From contig ONZQ02000003.1 in assembly GCA_900312665.1 (NCBI GenBank), positions 950,648-1,014,647 on the forward strand: a stretch of 64,000 nt of DNA, in the 5' to 3' direction. A program made the position numbers and the translations under genes. This DNA comes from Cephalotrichum gorgonifer. Lineage: Eukaryota; Ascomycota; Sordariomycetes; Microascales; Microascaceae. Position 1 is the stretch's first letter. Each line of letters begins with the position of its first letter. The notes below the pieces were generated by a model. That model was not told where the DNA came from and searched no databases. It saw only the letters and a program-made list of their open reading frames with translations. Shown in pieces: positions 10,194-22,773 of this stretch.

Positions 10194-11882
10194 GATGGGC
10201 GGATACCATCGGTGGTTGTTGTGTGGGTTTGATGTGCTGCGAGGGTGTGGCTGGGGGGAAGCTCCTCGCCCAAGTCGAGGAAGAGGAGAGCTGGTTGGGC
10301 GGGGTGTTTTAGGTAGTCGGGAGGCGTGCTGATCGTTGTGTTGCCTGTCGTGGCAGGTACGGCAGGATAGAGGTTTAGCGCTTTAGCTTGCGTCGCCCCG
10401 ATTAATCTGGCGGTTGCATGTGCGGAGGGATAGGTTGAACAGAAGACCGCCTCCCGGGGGGGGCCTTATTTCTGCCCAAGCCGGGGGTTCACAGGCTGCT
10501 CCCGCTTTCATCGTTTGGTGTGGTGGACTGAGGAGAATGCCGCACAGTTTTGGTGATCACCAACAAACACTGTATACCCCCTCTTCGCCTTCTACCATAT
10601 CCCAAAGTACATAGAGTCCGGCACTGGAGCCTGGAAAAGTGCAGTGTATGCCCGTTGAATGGACTGGATAATAGTGGTTGACTCAGCTTCAAGCAGAACC
10701 GTCCTTGTTCCACTGGTCGCGCCTTCCCTTCCTGTGTCTTCAAAGGAGGCACGCTATACAAGTATACAAGCACGTGTACTCCGTAATAATCCTTGAGATC
10801 AGCTCAAAGGAATTAGATTGATTTCACCGCACTGACTCAACGTTGAGCCCGGAAGCTCAAATATTCCCTGTCCACAACATACCCAGGGGACCGTACCACT
10901 CCTCGGGTCTGACAATCCGCTCTCCGGTAACTCAAGCTCGGGACAATGGTGAGAATGAACCTCCTCGTACGGCCATGACGCTGTAAAACGACGCACCACG
11001 AGCCGCCGTTGGTCGAGATTCGGCAGTAACAGGCCACCGCCCACCCTCCCAACCAAGCTGTGACGTGGCCAGCGAACATGGTCTCATACAAGTACATACC
11101 AGTCAAGTATGACAGCCTCGGCCCTCTCGCCTCCAATCCCTCTGGGACCGCCCTCCCTGCGTCCGATCCATGCAGCCAGCCCAAAAATTCGGGCTCGGGA
11201 TGATAGGTTCATCATCGGACCTCGCGCACCTCGTCACACAGTGCGCCTCGACAACCCCGCCTTCCGACCGGCGGCTAGAAGTAGCCAGTCGCAGGCACTC
11301 CTGGTGTTGACTCACCCACTCACCACCCACCAGACCGTAACTCACCCTGTCCCTGCCCACCATTCATAGCCAGCCGCCCGCATCTAAAAATAAGTCACGG
11401 GCCCCAGCCCAACGACCCTAAGGCTCTGATCGCGGTTGACTTACCTCGTTCATTGATCGAGGTTGATGTTTGGGCGACCCGGGGCCGCAGGAGGCTGAAA
11501 CAAAGCCGCCGTGCCTGTTCCGTTCCCTCGGGACGTTCCGAAGTCGCCATACCCTTGACTTCACTTAGCATCGAGTCCTAATTCACGCCTCTCGAGTCTC
11601 GAAGAGTACCCGTTAACGGACTCGCAGCACACGAGGAGATACCGAATTGTCAAGCGGTTCGGATGCAGGAACCCAAGTATGATGAAGTCGTGAATTGTTT
11701 CTCATTTCCCCTGCCAAAAAATACTATCTGTCAAACGATGTACCTGACTCCGGTCGTAGTATATGTCCCAAGCAGATTCCTTTCCCCCCTTCTTGAAGCG
11801 CTCTTAGAGAAATCTCTAACTACCTCTCTCTACCTTCCCCCCCTAATACCATCTGTCCATCCCCACCCCGGCGTCGAACCGT
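10194..11882. other. Intergenic, no gene seen
   Basis: 1.7 kb between the start of the 884-residue gene and the 3' end of ATP sulfurylase. Short frames on both strands (for example 11109-11369) lack family patterns and splice signals. Presumed promoter plus 3' flank. Confidence 0.45.
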
Positions 11883-13996
11883 TTATAGCCTCTCGAGGAG
11901 ACCACGGCTCTCGAGAAGGAGGATGATCTGGTGCACGATGGACCTCACGGTCTGCTTCTCGAAGTCGACAACGATATCGGCATTGGTGGGAGCCTCGTAC
12001 GGGTCGTCGACACCGGTGAAGCCCTTGATCTCGCCGGCCCGCGCCTTGGCGTAGATGCCCTTGCGGTCCGTCTTCTCGGCGTACTCGAGCGGGGTGTTGA
12101 CGTGGACCAGGAAGAAGGGGCCCGACTTCTCGATCAGCTCCTTGGCCTGCTTCCTGGCGTCGTCGTAGGGCGCGATGGGCGCCGCGATGACGGCCGCGCC
12201 GGCTTTGGTCAGCTCGGACGCGACGAAGGCGATGCGGCCGATGTTGGTGTCCCGGTCCTCGCGGCTGAAGCCGAGCTCGGCCGACAACTCGTGGCGGACG
12301 GTCTCGCCGAGGAGCATGGAGACGGGCCGGCCGCCGCCCTGCATGAGCGTCACCTGCAGCGCCCTCGCGATCTGGTCCTTGCCGCTGTTCTGGTACCCGG
12401 TGAGGAAGACGGTGAAGCCCTTGGCGGACGGCAGGGGGTTCTGCTCACGCAGCACCTTGACGACCTCGGGGTACGAGAACCACTCGGGGATCTCGCGGCC
12501 GGAGCGCAGCCTGCTGCGGAGCTCGGTGCCGGAGATGTTGGCTGTCCTGACGCCCTCGGGGATCTCGTCGCGCGGCATGTACTCGTCCCTGTCGGGGAGG
12601 TAGATCATCTCCTGGAACTCGACCATCTGGATCTCCAGCTCGTCCTGGTACTTCTTGACGGCGACCTGGGCGTCGTAGGGGCCGTAGAAGTCCTTGCCCT
12701 CCTTGTTCTTGCCGGGGCCGGCGTGGTCCCTACCGACGATGAAGTGGGTGGCGCCGTGGTTCCTCCGGATGATCGCGTGCCAGATGGCCTCGCGGGGGCC
12801 ACCCATCCTCATGGCGAGGGGGAGGAGGCCGAGGGCGGCCATGCCGTTGGGGTACCTGGGGAGGAGGGCCTTGTAGACGCGCACGCGGGTGAAGTGGTCG
12901 ATGTCGCCGGGCTTGGTGAGGCCGACGACGGGGTGGATGAGGACGTTGGCCTGCTGGGAGCGGGCGGCGCGGACGGTGAGCTCCCTGTGGGCGCGGTGCA
13001 TGGGGTTCCTGGTCTGGAAGGCGACGACGCGCTGCCAGCCGAGCTTCTCGAAGTGGGCGCGGAGCTCGGCGGGGGTGTACCGCAGGTCCAGGAAGTCGTA
13101 GTGCTCGAGGCGGCTGAGGGCCTCGAGCTTGCCGCCGACGTAGAACTCCTTGGCGGTGTTGAAGAGGTAGTTGATACCGGGGTGTAGCGTATCCTCGGAG
13201 CCGAAGACCTCGCGAGCCTCGAGCGCCCTATAGTACAAGTAAGTAGTAAGCATCTCTCTCAAGGTAACGTCGGGAAAGGTGGAGGAGGGGGGAGGGGGAG
13301 AACGGTAGGGGCGGTGGTGGTACATACTTGTCGGGCCTGTATACATCCTCTACGGTGAGAATGGCGAGGTTGCGGTCGTCACGGAAGTCGCGGAGGGTGA
13401 TCCTCGCGCCGGGCTTGATGCTAAGCTTGTCGATGGTGGCCTGGTCCACATCGAGGTTGATGGGCATACTAAAGAGGACGCCGCTCGCGAGGCGGTTCTC
13501 CTTGACGACGCCATTGTAGTCCTTCTCGTTCAGGAAACCTGCAATTGAAAACCCGCCAGAGTCAGCGATTGTTTGCGCTCTGGCCCCCTATGATCATGGA
13601 TTGTTTTTTTTGGGGTCCGTTGTCGGGGAATCGCGGAGACTGGCGAGACCAAGGGAAAAAAAAAACGCGGGGTTGTAAGTGGGATGGAGGGATGCGTTGG
13701 CGGGGCAAATTTTCCTCGAAATTTATCCCGCCGGTTCGCCTCCGACCATCCCCCGCCGTAGAGCAGGAAGATCGGGGGGAATGGAGGAAGCGATTGAAAG
13801 CAAGGTAGGAGAAGAAAAAGGGCGTACCTTCGAGAGGCGAGAAACCACCATTGAGAATCAGCTCGAGATCGCAGAGGTGGCGCTCGGTGAGGGTGAGAGC
13901 GGGGAGTGTGTCGGCCTCGGCGGCGAGCTCGTCCTTGCGCGGGGCATCGCGGGCGAAGAGGTCCTTGAGGACTCCGCCGTGGGGTGTGAGAGGCAT
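11883..13996 (-). CDS. MET3: ATP sulfurylase (sulfate adenylyltransferase)
   Basis: Encodes 574 residues, the length of the Aspergillus and Penicillium enzymes, in three exons: 13828-13996, 13328-13538 and 11883-13227. It makes adenosine 5'-phosphosulfate from ATP and sulfate, the first step of sulfate assimilation. The N terminus reads PHGGVLKDLFARDAPR. The catalytic motif QTRNPMHRAH is at residues 198-207 and GRDHAGPG follows near 290. From about residue 396 lies the APS-kinase-like domain, with GYQNSGKD in place of a full P-loop. In filamentous fungi this domain is not a kinase; it is the allosteric site for PAPS inhibition. Junctions restore LEGFLNEKDY and RPDKALEAREVF. Confidence 0.97.
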
Positions 13997-16900
13997 CTTT
14001 TCTTCGGTTTGGTCTTCTGTTTGGGAGGGGCTTCGGGTAGAAGAGGAGTTTTAGAGATTATGAGGGAAAGGAAAAGGATTCTAGACAAGCGGAGAGAAAA
14101 ACAAAGTACAAGATGCGGGCGGGGGGGAGGGGAGGAGTGGAGAGGTCAAGGTCAGCTAGGTTGGCCCGCGGGAGGCTTTTAAATGTTGTGTTCTTCAACC
14201 GGGGTACCGGAAGTCGGAGCTCCGGCGAAAGTAATCTTAGGTGGAGGCGTCTTGGTTCGAGATTGTGCCTTGCTTCCCGGGAGCGCCGCCTCTAATATTG
14301 TCCGTTTTCTTTTTGGGGTCCTTCTTTTTCTTTCTTTTTTCTTGACACTTATTACCTGGGGTGTCTTATCCTTAAACACACCCTTTCTTGTGTTACCTGA
14401 GAGGCACAGGAAGGGGTCCAGCTACGGACTGTCAGACGTGCGTCGTGTATCACAGAGACTTCTGGAGAGACTTCTGGAGAGACTTCGGAGTAGCTCGGGA
14501 TGATACGTGTTGATTTTTTCTCAATTCTCGGTAAAAGAGTCTCTATAGAGCTGGCCTTTTTCCGCGGAGAGGCTATTTGTCTTTCCGCCTTGAAGCTTAC
14601 GAGTACGAGTGCGAGTGCTCATCGGTACGGGGTGCTAACGCCGAAGGGGGGCAATACAATACTCGTTCGTCGTCTGCTACAGAGTGTGAAAAAGCCACAA
14701 GCCCTGTTTCACTTTTAAAGTTCCGCTTTCGGCAGGCGACCCTGGCATGTGTGGTGCCGCACAACCAAATTTTTTCTTATACTACGTAGTACGTAGTACT
14801 CGACCTTGTCAGGAGAGAGAGTGTGTGTGTGGTAGTGTGGGAGTGAGTGAAAGATGTCTTTTAGTCCCGGATGACGTGCTCGAGAAGCGTCGTTCGCACG
14901 CCTTGGCGGGGTCCGGCTAGGCAATCCTAGCTCCGATTTTGAGTGGATTGGGACGGCCCATTGGCCTGGTTGGCATGGCTATTTGGGGTCGAGGTGGGGT
15001 TTTAGGGGGGGGTGGCGTGGGGGGGGTATGTCTCTAGAAGCAAGGCACAGCCGAATTCAGGCGCTCGAAGTATGGATACACCACTAGTTAGCTGGTCCGA
15101 ACTCGAACTCCGTTTAAGCAGTGTTTATATTAGTGGCGGCGGGTGGGGGGGAGGCGAGATTATTAAACAATGTGCATTAAATAGCGCTTGATTAGGTACA
15201 GCCGAGAGAACCCACTTAATATTTTTACTCCTCCAACAATACTCCGTACGAGTACTCTGCGCTCCATTACTCATACAGCTCATACAGGCTGTCGTCAAAC
15301 CCGATCCTCGTCCCGATCCAGCCCGGACGCTTACAAACCTCAAACGGGAGGGATTAAAACCCACCCACCCGCCAACCTCTCATGTAAGACGTAGTTCTAC
15401 ACTGGCCCCTTCTTTGCCCTTTTGGGGGTTCCCACCCTCCTCTTGCTCGCCCGCCGACAGCCGCATAGGGCGGTGTGTACTAACAACAGGATAACTACTA
15501 CGTACTTACTTGGCAGAGGAATCCGGTCGCATGACGCCATCGATATCCACTGACCGAGCGTGGCGGTTCGGTACCGTACCCCGCGGAGGTATTACGGATA
15601 TATACCAAAGTAGACCACTTGAATCCTACCTCAGTCGACCCTTTTTGGTTTTCTTTACGCGGCGTCCACTACTAGACGGGGATACCCGGTACGCCCCACG
15701 TGCCGTCATCCCGCTTCCCCAAACGAGTCTCCTACATCGATCTGGTGCAGTTCGTTTTACAGATTACACTTCTCCCACTCACTATGTTTCCTCCCCCAAT
15801 ACTCAGCCTCCCCCACGTTGACCCCATGCACCGTTGTTGCTCTCGCAGCCGTCGAGGCGCCAATATTGTAGCTAAGCCAAGAGCCAAGACGTTGACGTGA
15901 GAGCCGCCCCAGGTGACGACACCGGTTGTGGCGTCGGTGAGTGGTCGGGAGAGGGAGCACCTGGCACGATGGTATCATTCGGCCCCTGACCATTATCTGT
16001 CCCCCCCCCCCCCCTCTTTCCCGGGGACAGTTCGGGAGCCGGGAGCGACCCGTGCTTCGCGGCCTTCCCCGTGCCCGAATACTGCGGAGCAGAGAGAGCC
16101 GCCCTTGTCCATACTGCACTGCACTGCCCATGACGTTTCTTTCGGCATGAATGAGGATAATCTTGGCTTGGGGGTGGCGTGCAGGGACGCGACGTGCTCG
16201 TGGGAGCTATACAATACGTACGTAAGAAGCACGGCTTCCCTTGGGGTATGAGACGACGGTTTGAGGGGCAGGGGCAGATAAGAGGTGTCACATGCAGGAT
16301 TTGAGATTTGAGATTCGATATTCGAGAGGGGGTGAGAAGCGAGGGCCTTGATGCGAGATGCGAGACGGGTGGGGCCGAGGCGGAATCAGAGTCCAGGACT
16401 GGCCGGAAGAAGTCAGCATGGCATATATCTTCGACCAACTTCACTTGTGCTCGATCGCCCTCCCTGCTATCTTCACACACTTCTGTCCTTGTCTGTGTAA
16501 CATAGGGTCTGCTGCCAGGCCCCCCCCCGTTTTCCCTCTGAGCAATCGGCCACGCGAGCGCGCAGCCAAAGCAATGGCAGACGAAACGAACACAACAGAA
16601 AGAAGGAATGAAAGAATGAAAGAAAAAGACGCGCATGAGTTCTCTACTACGCCATGATAGCAACAAGTTTGGCCAATGGTTCATATCCGCTGGCAAGCTG
16701 AAGCTGCAAGGCCACCGTGCCATCGGACGATACAAGCGCCGATATTTGCGTCGTCATCGGGGCGTTTAATATCTAATAAGCATATATAGATATATAGATA
16801 TCTGCAGGCTCCTCCAGAGAAACGGTGGCGAAGAGAAATTTAGCACAATGACTGCTGTAGCAAGCAAGTTGAGGTGAGTTTCAGAATCGAGGCAACCTGA

Positions 16901-17178
16901 CCTTCGTGGGGAACGCGAAGGGGGGCCCAGCCAATCAAAAGCGAGCTGGTCCAAGCTCCTATTTTTTTCCCTCCCAATCGATAATCGGACCACCACCAAC
17001 CACACAGTACGAAGCCAATCACGAACCACCACCCAAAAAAAAAGTTCTTGCATACGGACACGGCCACCCGACCCCGATCGATACCTCCCCTCCGCGACGT
17101 TTGTGCCCCCGGCGACCCGAGCCAACCCTCTCCGAAACCGAACCTCCCAGGCGAACGTCGGCCACACAAACGCTCACA
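13997..17178. other. 3.2 kb intergenic region between divergent genes
   Basis: Lies between the starts of ATP sulfurylase and the Mba1/mL45 gene. It has many short homopolymers (a C tract near 16002-16015), short direct repeats (CTTCTGGAGAGA twice near 14460-14480) and alternating GTAC/TACG words. The longest frame (15872-16735, minus) has biased low-complexity composition and no family match, so I do not call it. CCAAT boxes sit at the right end. Confidence 0.4.
16931..17019 (+). promoter_or_regulatory. CCAAT-box cluster upstream of the Mba1/mL45 gene
   Basis: CCAAT occurs at 16931-16935 and 17015-17019 (both as GCCAATCA), with a third CCAAT near 16975, all within 250 bp of the start codon at 17179. 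CCAAT boxes bind the fungal HAP complex, which commonly controls mitochondrial genes. The motif positions are seen; the regulation is inferred. Confidence 0.35.
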
Positions 17179-18278
17179 ATGGCCACCGCCACCGCCCGGC
17201 GCGGCCTCGTGCCCCGAGGCGTCCTCTCCCCATTCCGCGTCGGCCCCCCGCGCGCGCCGATGACGAGGACGACGCCCGCGCTGGCCCGCACCGCCGCGAG
17301 CGTGCGCGACCTCACGCGCACTGCGAACGTCCAGAGCAACAGGATGATGATGCGCCAAGACCAGAAGTCCCCGGCGCCCTCGGCCGAGATGGCGGGCCTG
17401 GCGGATAAGATGCGGAACATGATGCTGCTCCCAGGTGCGTGTTAGCCCAACCCTCGGGGGGAAACGAGAGGGGGAGTGAATAAGAAAGAAAGAGAAAACC
17501 AAACAAAAGGGGACATGAAGAATGGGAATAAAGCGTTCTGACATATCACCTCTCCCCCACAGGAACCTTCGTCCCCCTCCCCCTATCAAAATGGCCCATG
17601 TCCCCCCTCCGCTTCTTCAAATACCTCTACGCCCGACTCCGCACGGCGGGCGAGTGCACCCTCATGACCTGGGGGTTCCGCCTCTCCTCCATGCCCAAGG
17701 GCACCTTCCGCCCCCGCTTCAAGCCCCAGACGCGCCAGATCGTCCCCACGGCCCGCGCCCTCCACCGCCGCCTCAACGAGGCCATCGCCGCCGGCGACCT
17801 CGCCTCCCTCCGCGAGGTCTGCCACGAGCCCCTCTACAACATCCTCGCCCGCACCGTAGCGGGCCGCAAGAAGGGCGAGACCCTTGAGTGGGCCGTCGTG
17901 AAGTCCCACTCGCCCCTCCTCCTCCCGCGCACCGTATTCCACCGCGCCGCCATCGTGCCCGACTCCAGGTGGGGGCAGCAGTCCGCCGTCGTGCGCTTCG
18001 ACACCACCCAGAGGCTCACGAGGCGGGGGCCCGACGGGGAGCCCGTCAAGGGCGGGGCCAAGGCCCAGAGGAAGACGGAGAACATGGTCATCATGCGCTC
18101 CGTCGACGGGAAGAACTACGAGCCGGAGGAGTGGAAGGTCTGGGGCTTCGAGGAGGAGATGACGCTTGAGGCGTGGGAGGAGATGAAGAGGGGGGAGAAG
18201 ATACTGCAGAACTCCGGGCTGGAGGCGAGGGTGGCGGAGATTAAGGCTGCCGGTGCGAAGAAGGCGCGGCAGTCATGA
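17179..18278 (+). CDS. Mitochondrial Mba1/mL45-family protein (Tim44-like domain)
   Basis: Encodes 323 residues in two exons, 17179-17434 and 17563-18278, with donor GTGCGT and a pyrimidine-rich acceptor. The first about 50 residues (MATATARRGLVPRGVLSPFR and on) are Arg/Ala-rich without acids, a typical mitochondrial presequence. The fold starts around MRNMMLLPGTFVPLPLSKWP and continues with LRFFKYLYARLRTAGECTLMTWGF and a Tim44-like C-terminal half (HEPLYNILARTV, ENMVIMRSVDGKNYEPEEWKVWGF). Relatives are yeast Mba1, an inner-membrane ribosome receptor for protein insertion, and animal mL45. Family assignment is from remembered pattern and I am fairly but not fully sure. Confidence 0.8.
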
Positions 18279-18809
18279 GCGAAGAGGGTTCATGTTGATT
18301 GGCAAAGAGCGGTTCTAGACGTGGTGGATGGGAGCGTGTATAATTTGTAAGAGTTGGAAGCTGCATTTGCATCGATCGGTACATGTATCAAGTTAGCTAG
18401 CCCCCTGGCACTATTACTCCGTGTACAGAATTGTAAAACAAACACACAAACACACACACAAAAGTTTGCCTACTTCCGCAAGTCCTGGCGATCGGCTGAC
18501 GGGAGCCTGTGTAAAGATATTGTTCGAGAAGCATCGAGGTTGGTAAATGTATGATGTATTATCTCCCTCACCCCCCTTTCCAAAATACCGTGGTATGTAG
18601 AATAGAAGCATTGAAGCTACCCTGTCAAGTCTTAATAGACCGGCCAAGGCGAGAATAGAAATCGACACCCTCTCAAGCCTCGCCCACTCTTCCTCTCTCC
18701 CTCCATCCCTTCCCTTCCCTTCCCTTCCCTCCATTCCCCTCTCAGCTACCAAGTGGAAAGGGCCCGAAAGAACCACCTAAAGTATCCTTCCAGCCTCTCC
18801 CCACACGAT
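18279..18809. other. Intergenic between convergent genes
   Basis: 531 bp of shared 3' flank of the Mba1/mL45 and symporter genes. It contains a TTCCC microsatellite and CA/TG-rich words near 18439-18461. No coding exon seen. Confidence 0.5.
18706..18731. repeat. TCCCT microsatellite
   Basis: Four perfect tandem TCCCT units at 18711-18730 with a partial unit on the left, in the 3' flank of the symporter gene. Confidence 0.85.
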
Positions 18810-21639
18810 CTAGAAGAACTTCCCAACCTTGGTCGACGTCACGACCTCGTCGGAGCCGACGGTGCCGGAATACCCACTCACGATACTCGCGCGCTCAGTA
18901 GCCACACCGGCGGCCTCAGGCCTATCGAACCCGTCGAACCGGACGCCCCTCTTCCGGCACACCGCCCACCTCACCGCGAGCCTCAGGGCCGCCGCCGCAA
19001 GGGCCCAGAGCATGCCGCCGACGGGCGCGGCGACGAAGGCGCCAAACACGGCCCAGTCACCGCTCGTGAGCCCCTTCTCGATGAGAATGAGCCGCCCGCC
19101 CTCGTACGCGTTGCCGTAGTACACCGTGCCGAAGAGGAAGACGGTGAAGATTCCCCCGAGACCGCCGACGACGACCTCGAACCCTCGCCACCAGAAGAAG
19201 TACTCGTCTGAGAGGCCGAGCACCAAGACGGGGATCACGGCGGCGGAGACGAGGTCGGAGATGAGGTAGATCTGCAGGATGGAGGGGGCCTTGAGCGCGA
19301 GGACTATGACGGGGGCGATGAGGAGGACGATGGCGCCGCGGATGAACCATGCGTTGAGCTTATTACGGAAGAGGTCGTTGGAGGCCGTGGACACCATGGC
19401 GCTCTGGATGCTGTCGAAGGCGGCGGTCGAGGTCGTGATGACCATGACGAGGACGATGCCGACAACCCACCGGGGCAGCTGGCCGAGGAGGAGGAAGAAG
19501 GAGATCGAGGGGGTCGCATCCTCGGGGGACTCGCCGGGGTAGGCACCCGACCAGGCCGCAATCGGCCCGGTCATGCCCACGAGGGTGAAGATGATGAGGG
19601 ATATGACGACCGCAATGGTGACGCCCGTCCAGAGGTCCCGGTCCGTCTTTGAGGCGAAGGTGCGGAGCCAGAGGTGCGAGAGGAAAAGGTCGTTGGTGAC
19701 GATGCATACGGGGAGGATGTACAAGAGTTGCCATCCGAGCTTCGACGGCTCAAGGAGGCCCGACGTGGGGATCAGAGAAGTGTCAATCTTCGTCGTGGCG
19801 CCAATGGTTATGGCCGCGATGATGATGAGGCCGATGACCATGGCGCCCTGGACGATGTCCGTGAGGAACGAGACCTTGAATCCGCCAAGGGCTGGACGCA
19901 ATCTTATTAGCTTCGATCCCGTGTCTTAGGTAGCACACCTGCCGCTGCGAGGCGTGGGCTCGAAACTCACAGGTGTAAATGGTCGTAACAGCCGCCTGAG
20001 CAATCATAATGGGAAGGGGTTCCAGGCCGGTAAGAGCCTGCACGACCTGCCCTACGGCCGACAGCTCGGCAATCATGTACAGGAACAGCGTGACAAGTGT
20101 CATGAAGCTCAGGAATAGCGCCGCAGGTACGCCGTACCGCTGCCTCGTCCACTCCGTCAGCACGAATCCCTCAGGACACCGCTTCCGGATCATGGGCCCG
20201 AGGATGGCGAAGACGAATAGGGGCAGGGACGACGAGAGCGCGTAGATCAGCACGCCCTGGACTCCGGCAAGGAGGCCCATCTCAGGGTAGGCGAAGAGCA
20301 TGGACGAGCCGAGGACTAAACGGGTTAGTTTTCTCCAGGAGATTCGAAACGAAAGAAAGGGGTAAGGGGGCAATCGGAGCGGCAGCACGTTTCCCACGCA
20401 AGCATTAACTTGATCGAGTATCACGGTACAATCTCAGCTTCGTATCCACGGATGCGACATAATCTCCACAGCTATAACAGATCAAAGTCACCACCCGTTC
20501 CGCACCTCTCTCCGTTCTCTCGGGGGGCAGGGAGTACCACCCGAGATGAAGAGAAAAGGGCAGAAAGGTGAGAGAGTGTTGTCTAGCCAGGTTGGATACC
20601 GTCGTCCGCTTCAACTCAGCGCCCGTAGTGAGCCGCAATTGTCCCATCGCACGCATCTCAGGTCCCGCCACCTGCACAAACCGGCGTCGCCCCCGTCCCC
20701 GCCAGGGGAGGCAGAGAGATGGCGGCAAAGCACGCGACGGGTCCCCGAGGGCGGCGATGGGACAAAAGTAATGATCTTCTTTGGGAAACCAACCTAATCG
20801 TCAGCGTACAAGCACCCGCTTGGCCAGCCTTATTTCAGGTCTTACGGCCAAGCTAGGGAGCTGGAGGGTTCCAGCCCGGATCAAACCAAATTCGCCACCC
20901 GACGGTAGGGCATTCCGTGTCGCAAAGGTGGCTTGGAAAGGAATATCCGTAAGAGAGACGTTGCCGTCGCCCCTCTCTCAAGTTTATCTGTAGTGCATTG
21001 CTGTCCGCTGCCGCTCTGGATTTCTGGCGAGTAAAAATCAAGAATCGGAACGGGGACACACACTCCCTCTCTCACCCTCCTCGGGATTTCTACCTCTAGA
21101 AGGAGAGGGAGGAAGAGCTGTCCCCGCTCCGTTCCACAACTTTTCACTTACTAGCAGCGATGAAGTTGAAGGCGAGCGGAAGCGCTGTACACTCGAAAAA
21201 AAAAGTCAGTACATCCAGTCACACCCAGCCTTTCAAAAGCGGGCGATAAAGGGGACGGAGAAGCAGAGGAAGGGGGCGAGCCGATATGGCTTTTCCCGCT
21301 CTCAGTCCATTGTTTCTGACCCTTCTGTGTTCCATTTCCGGCGAGCAAGTCCCCCTTGTTCTTCTTCATCTTCCACGCAACTAACGTGCCGAATATCCTG
21401 TCGCACATCACTCTGTCAGAAGCAGGACTCCCTCGTCTGTCGCCCGTCTCTGGCCCCCGCCCCTATGGTATAGGCTCAGGCTCGGGATGCGACAGCCCCG
21501 TGGCCGCGGAGGACAGAGACGGACCGCGACAGGCGCAAGATGAGAACATCTCGTGTAGGCGGGGCAACTCATACAGGAAGACGGGATACGTCACGGAGAC
21601 AATGGCGATAGACGCCTTCTCCGATAATAAGTCGGACAT
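18810..21639 (-). CDS. Sodium:solute symporter (SSS) family transporter
   Basis: Encodes 528 residues in five exons: 21590-21639, 21321-21397, 21152-21184, 19971-20315 and 18810-19891. The first helix is assembled across exons 1-2 (SIAIVSVT joined to IFGTLVAWKMKKNK). It is followed by DLLAGNGTQKALPLAFNFIAA, then GPMIRKRCPEGFVLTEWTRQRYG, TTIYTSLGGFKVSFLTD and LWLRTFASKTDRDLW. These are hallmarks of a fungal SSS subgroup related to the urea/polyamine DUR3 transporters. About 13 membrane helices are evident. The substrate is unknown. Intron 3 is 836 bp, far longer than others here, yet phase and homology run straight across it. Exons 1-3 rest on splice logic and are less certain than exons 4-5. 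Confidence 0.82.
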
Positions 21640-22773
21640 GGTGATGGCGATAGCGACGACGACAGCGATAATGTATTCGAAATCGTCGTTCTCCTTCTAG
21701 ATCAGAAGGCGAGCAAAGTCGTAGAAACAAAAAAAAGATCCTGATTAGTGAAAGGAAAATGAGGTAATCAAATCAGAAATCCCGCGCGCGCGTGACGATG
21801 GTGATGCGAGAGAACGAAAGGGGGAAAGAGAATCACATCCCAGTCCCAGAACAGTACTTATACTCCGCCTTTACGAGCGACAGAGCCACTCATTGGCAAG
21901 TCAAAAACTTTGAGTGAAAATCTTTACCAAGAGCAATCCCGGTCGCCAAGCCTATTCGGGGTGTGTTAGTGTGGGGGTCGACCCACATCTGCGCCGAACA
22001 CCGGCCTCCGCTCTACGGCACCTCCATCGGAACCTCCACGGAGCATTTTTCCTGTTCCTCGCCGACAATAAGCGGCATGCCAACATATCCATCCATCTTC
22101 CACTCCTCCCCAAATAGGAGACAAACGACCTCCGGTGATATAAGCGTCGTAATTATCAAGGCACAATATCATCATAACCTATGGAAGCCTCATTTTTTTT
22201 TAATAATGTCATTTTCTACATCAGAACTTTAATCGTACAAGCACAAATAGCTGTCACGTCTCTTCAGACCCCCTTTGCACTTCCAATCCACTCCTCTTCC
22301 CTTCCTCACAGCGATATCAACCTCGAAAATAAAATAAACCCTCATTAACAATCTTCCTCGGAAATACCTTACCATTTTCTCAAGTATTGCTAGTCGTAAA
22401 TCACAGAACGTCAGTCTCTCGTCTCTTATCATATTCATAACCTGTGTTGGAGAGGAGCAAAGGCTGGTGTTTGATGATCTTGTTTTCCATGAAGCAAATC
22501 GTGCTGGGACCGAATAAACAATAGTGTCGTGGCAATATGCAAGTGTTTTAGGGAGCAGCACAAGAACTCTCCAGAGCCGCGAAAGAAAGAAGACGAAGAG
22601 GCGCTCATGTGCCGAGGAAGGAAAGAGGATGTGTTGGTGAGTTCGAACACAGGTAACGAGAACGAGGAAATACTGTCCTGGTCACTTTAAACAAGATATC
22701 GGCGCTTTCTCGTTCCGCCATGATGGCGCATTATCCATGGCCAATCCTGGAGAGCTGATGCGTAAGAACGATA
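21640..22773. other. Intergenic, no gene seen
   Basis: 1.1 kb between the symporter start and the 3' end of the RRM gene. It is A/T-richer on the right (22140-22460), consistent with a long 3' UTR of the RRM gene. No supported exon. Confidence 0.45.

Noticed and set aside
11931..13187. 418-codon open frame on the plus strand
   Set aside because: It is the exact antisense of the ATP sulfurylase coding exon; GC-rich codon bias keeps the opposite frame open. Composition (Gly/Val/Asp-rich, no domain) is that of a shadow.
15872..16735. 287-codon minus-strand open frame
   Set aside because: Low-complexity, Pro/Ser/Arg-rich, no family pattern, no splice context; it overlaps several equally long frames.
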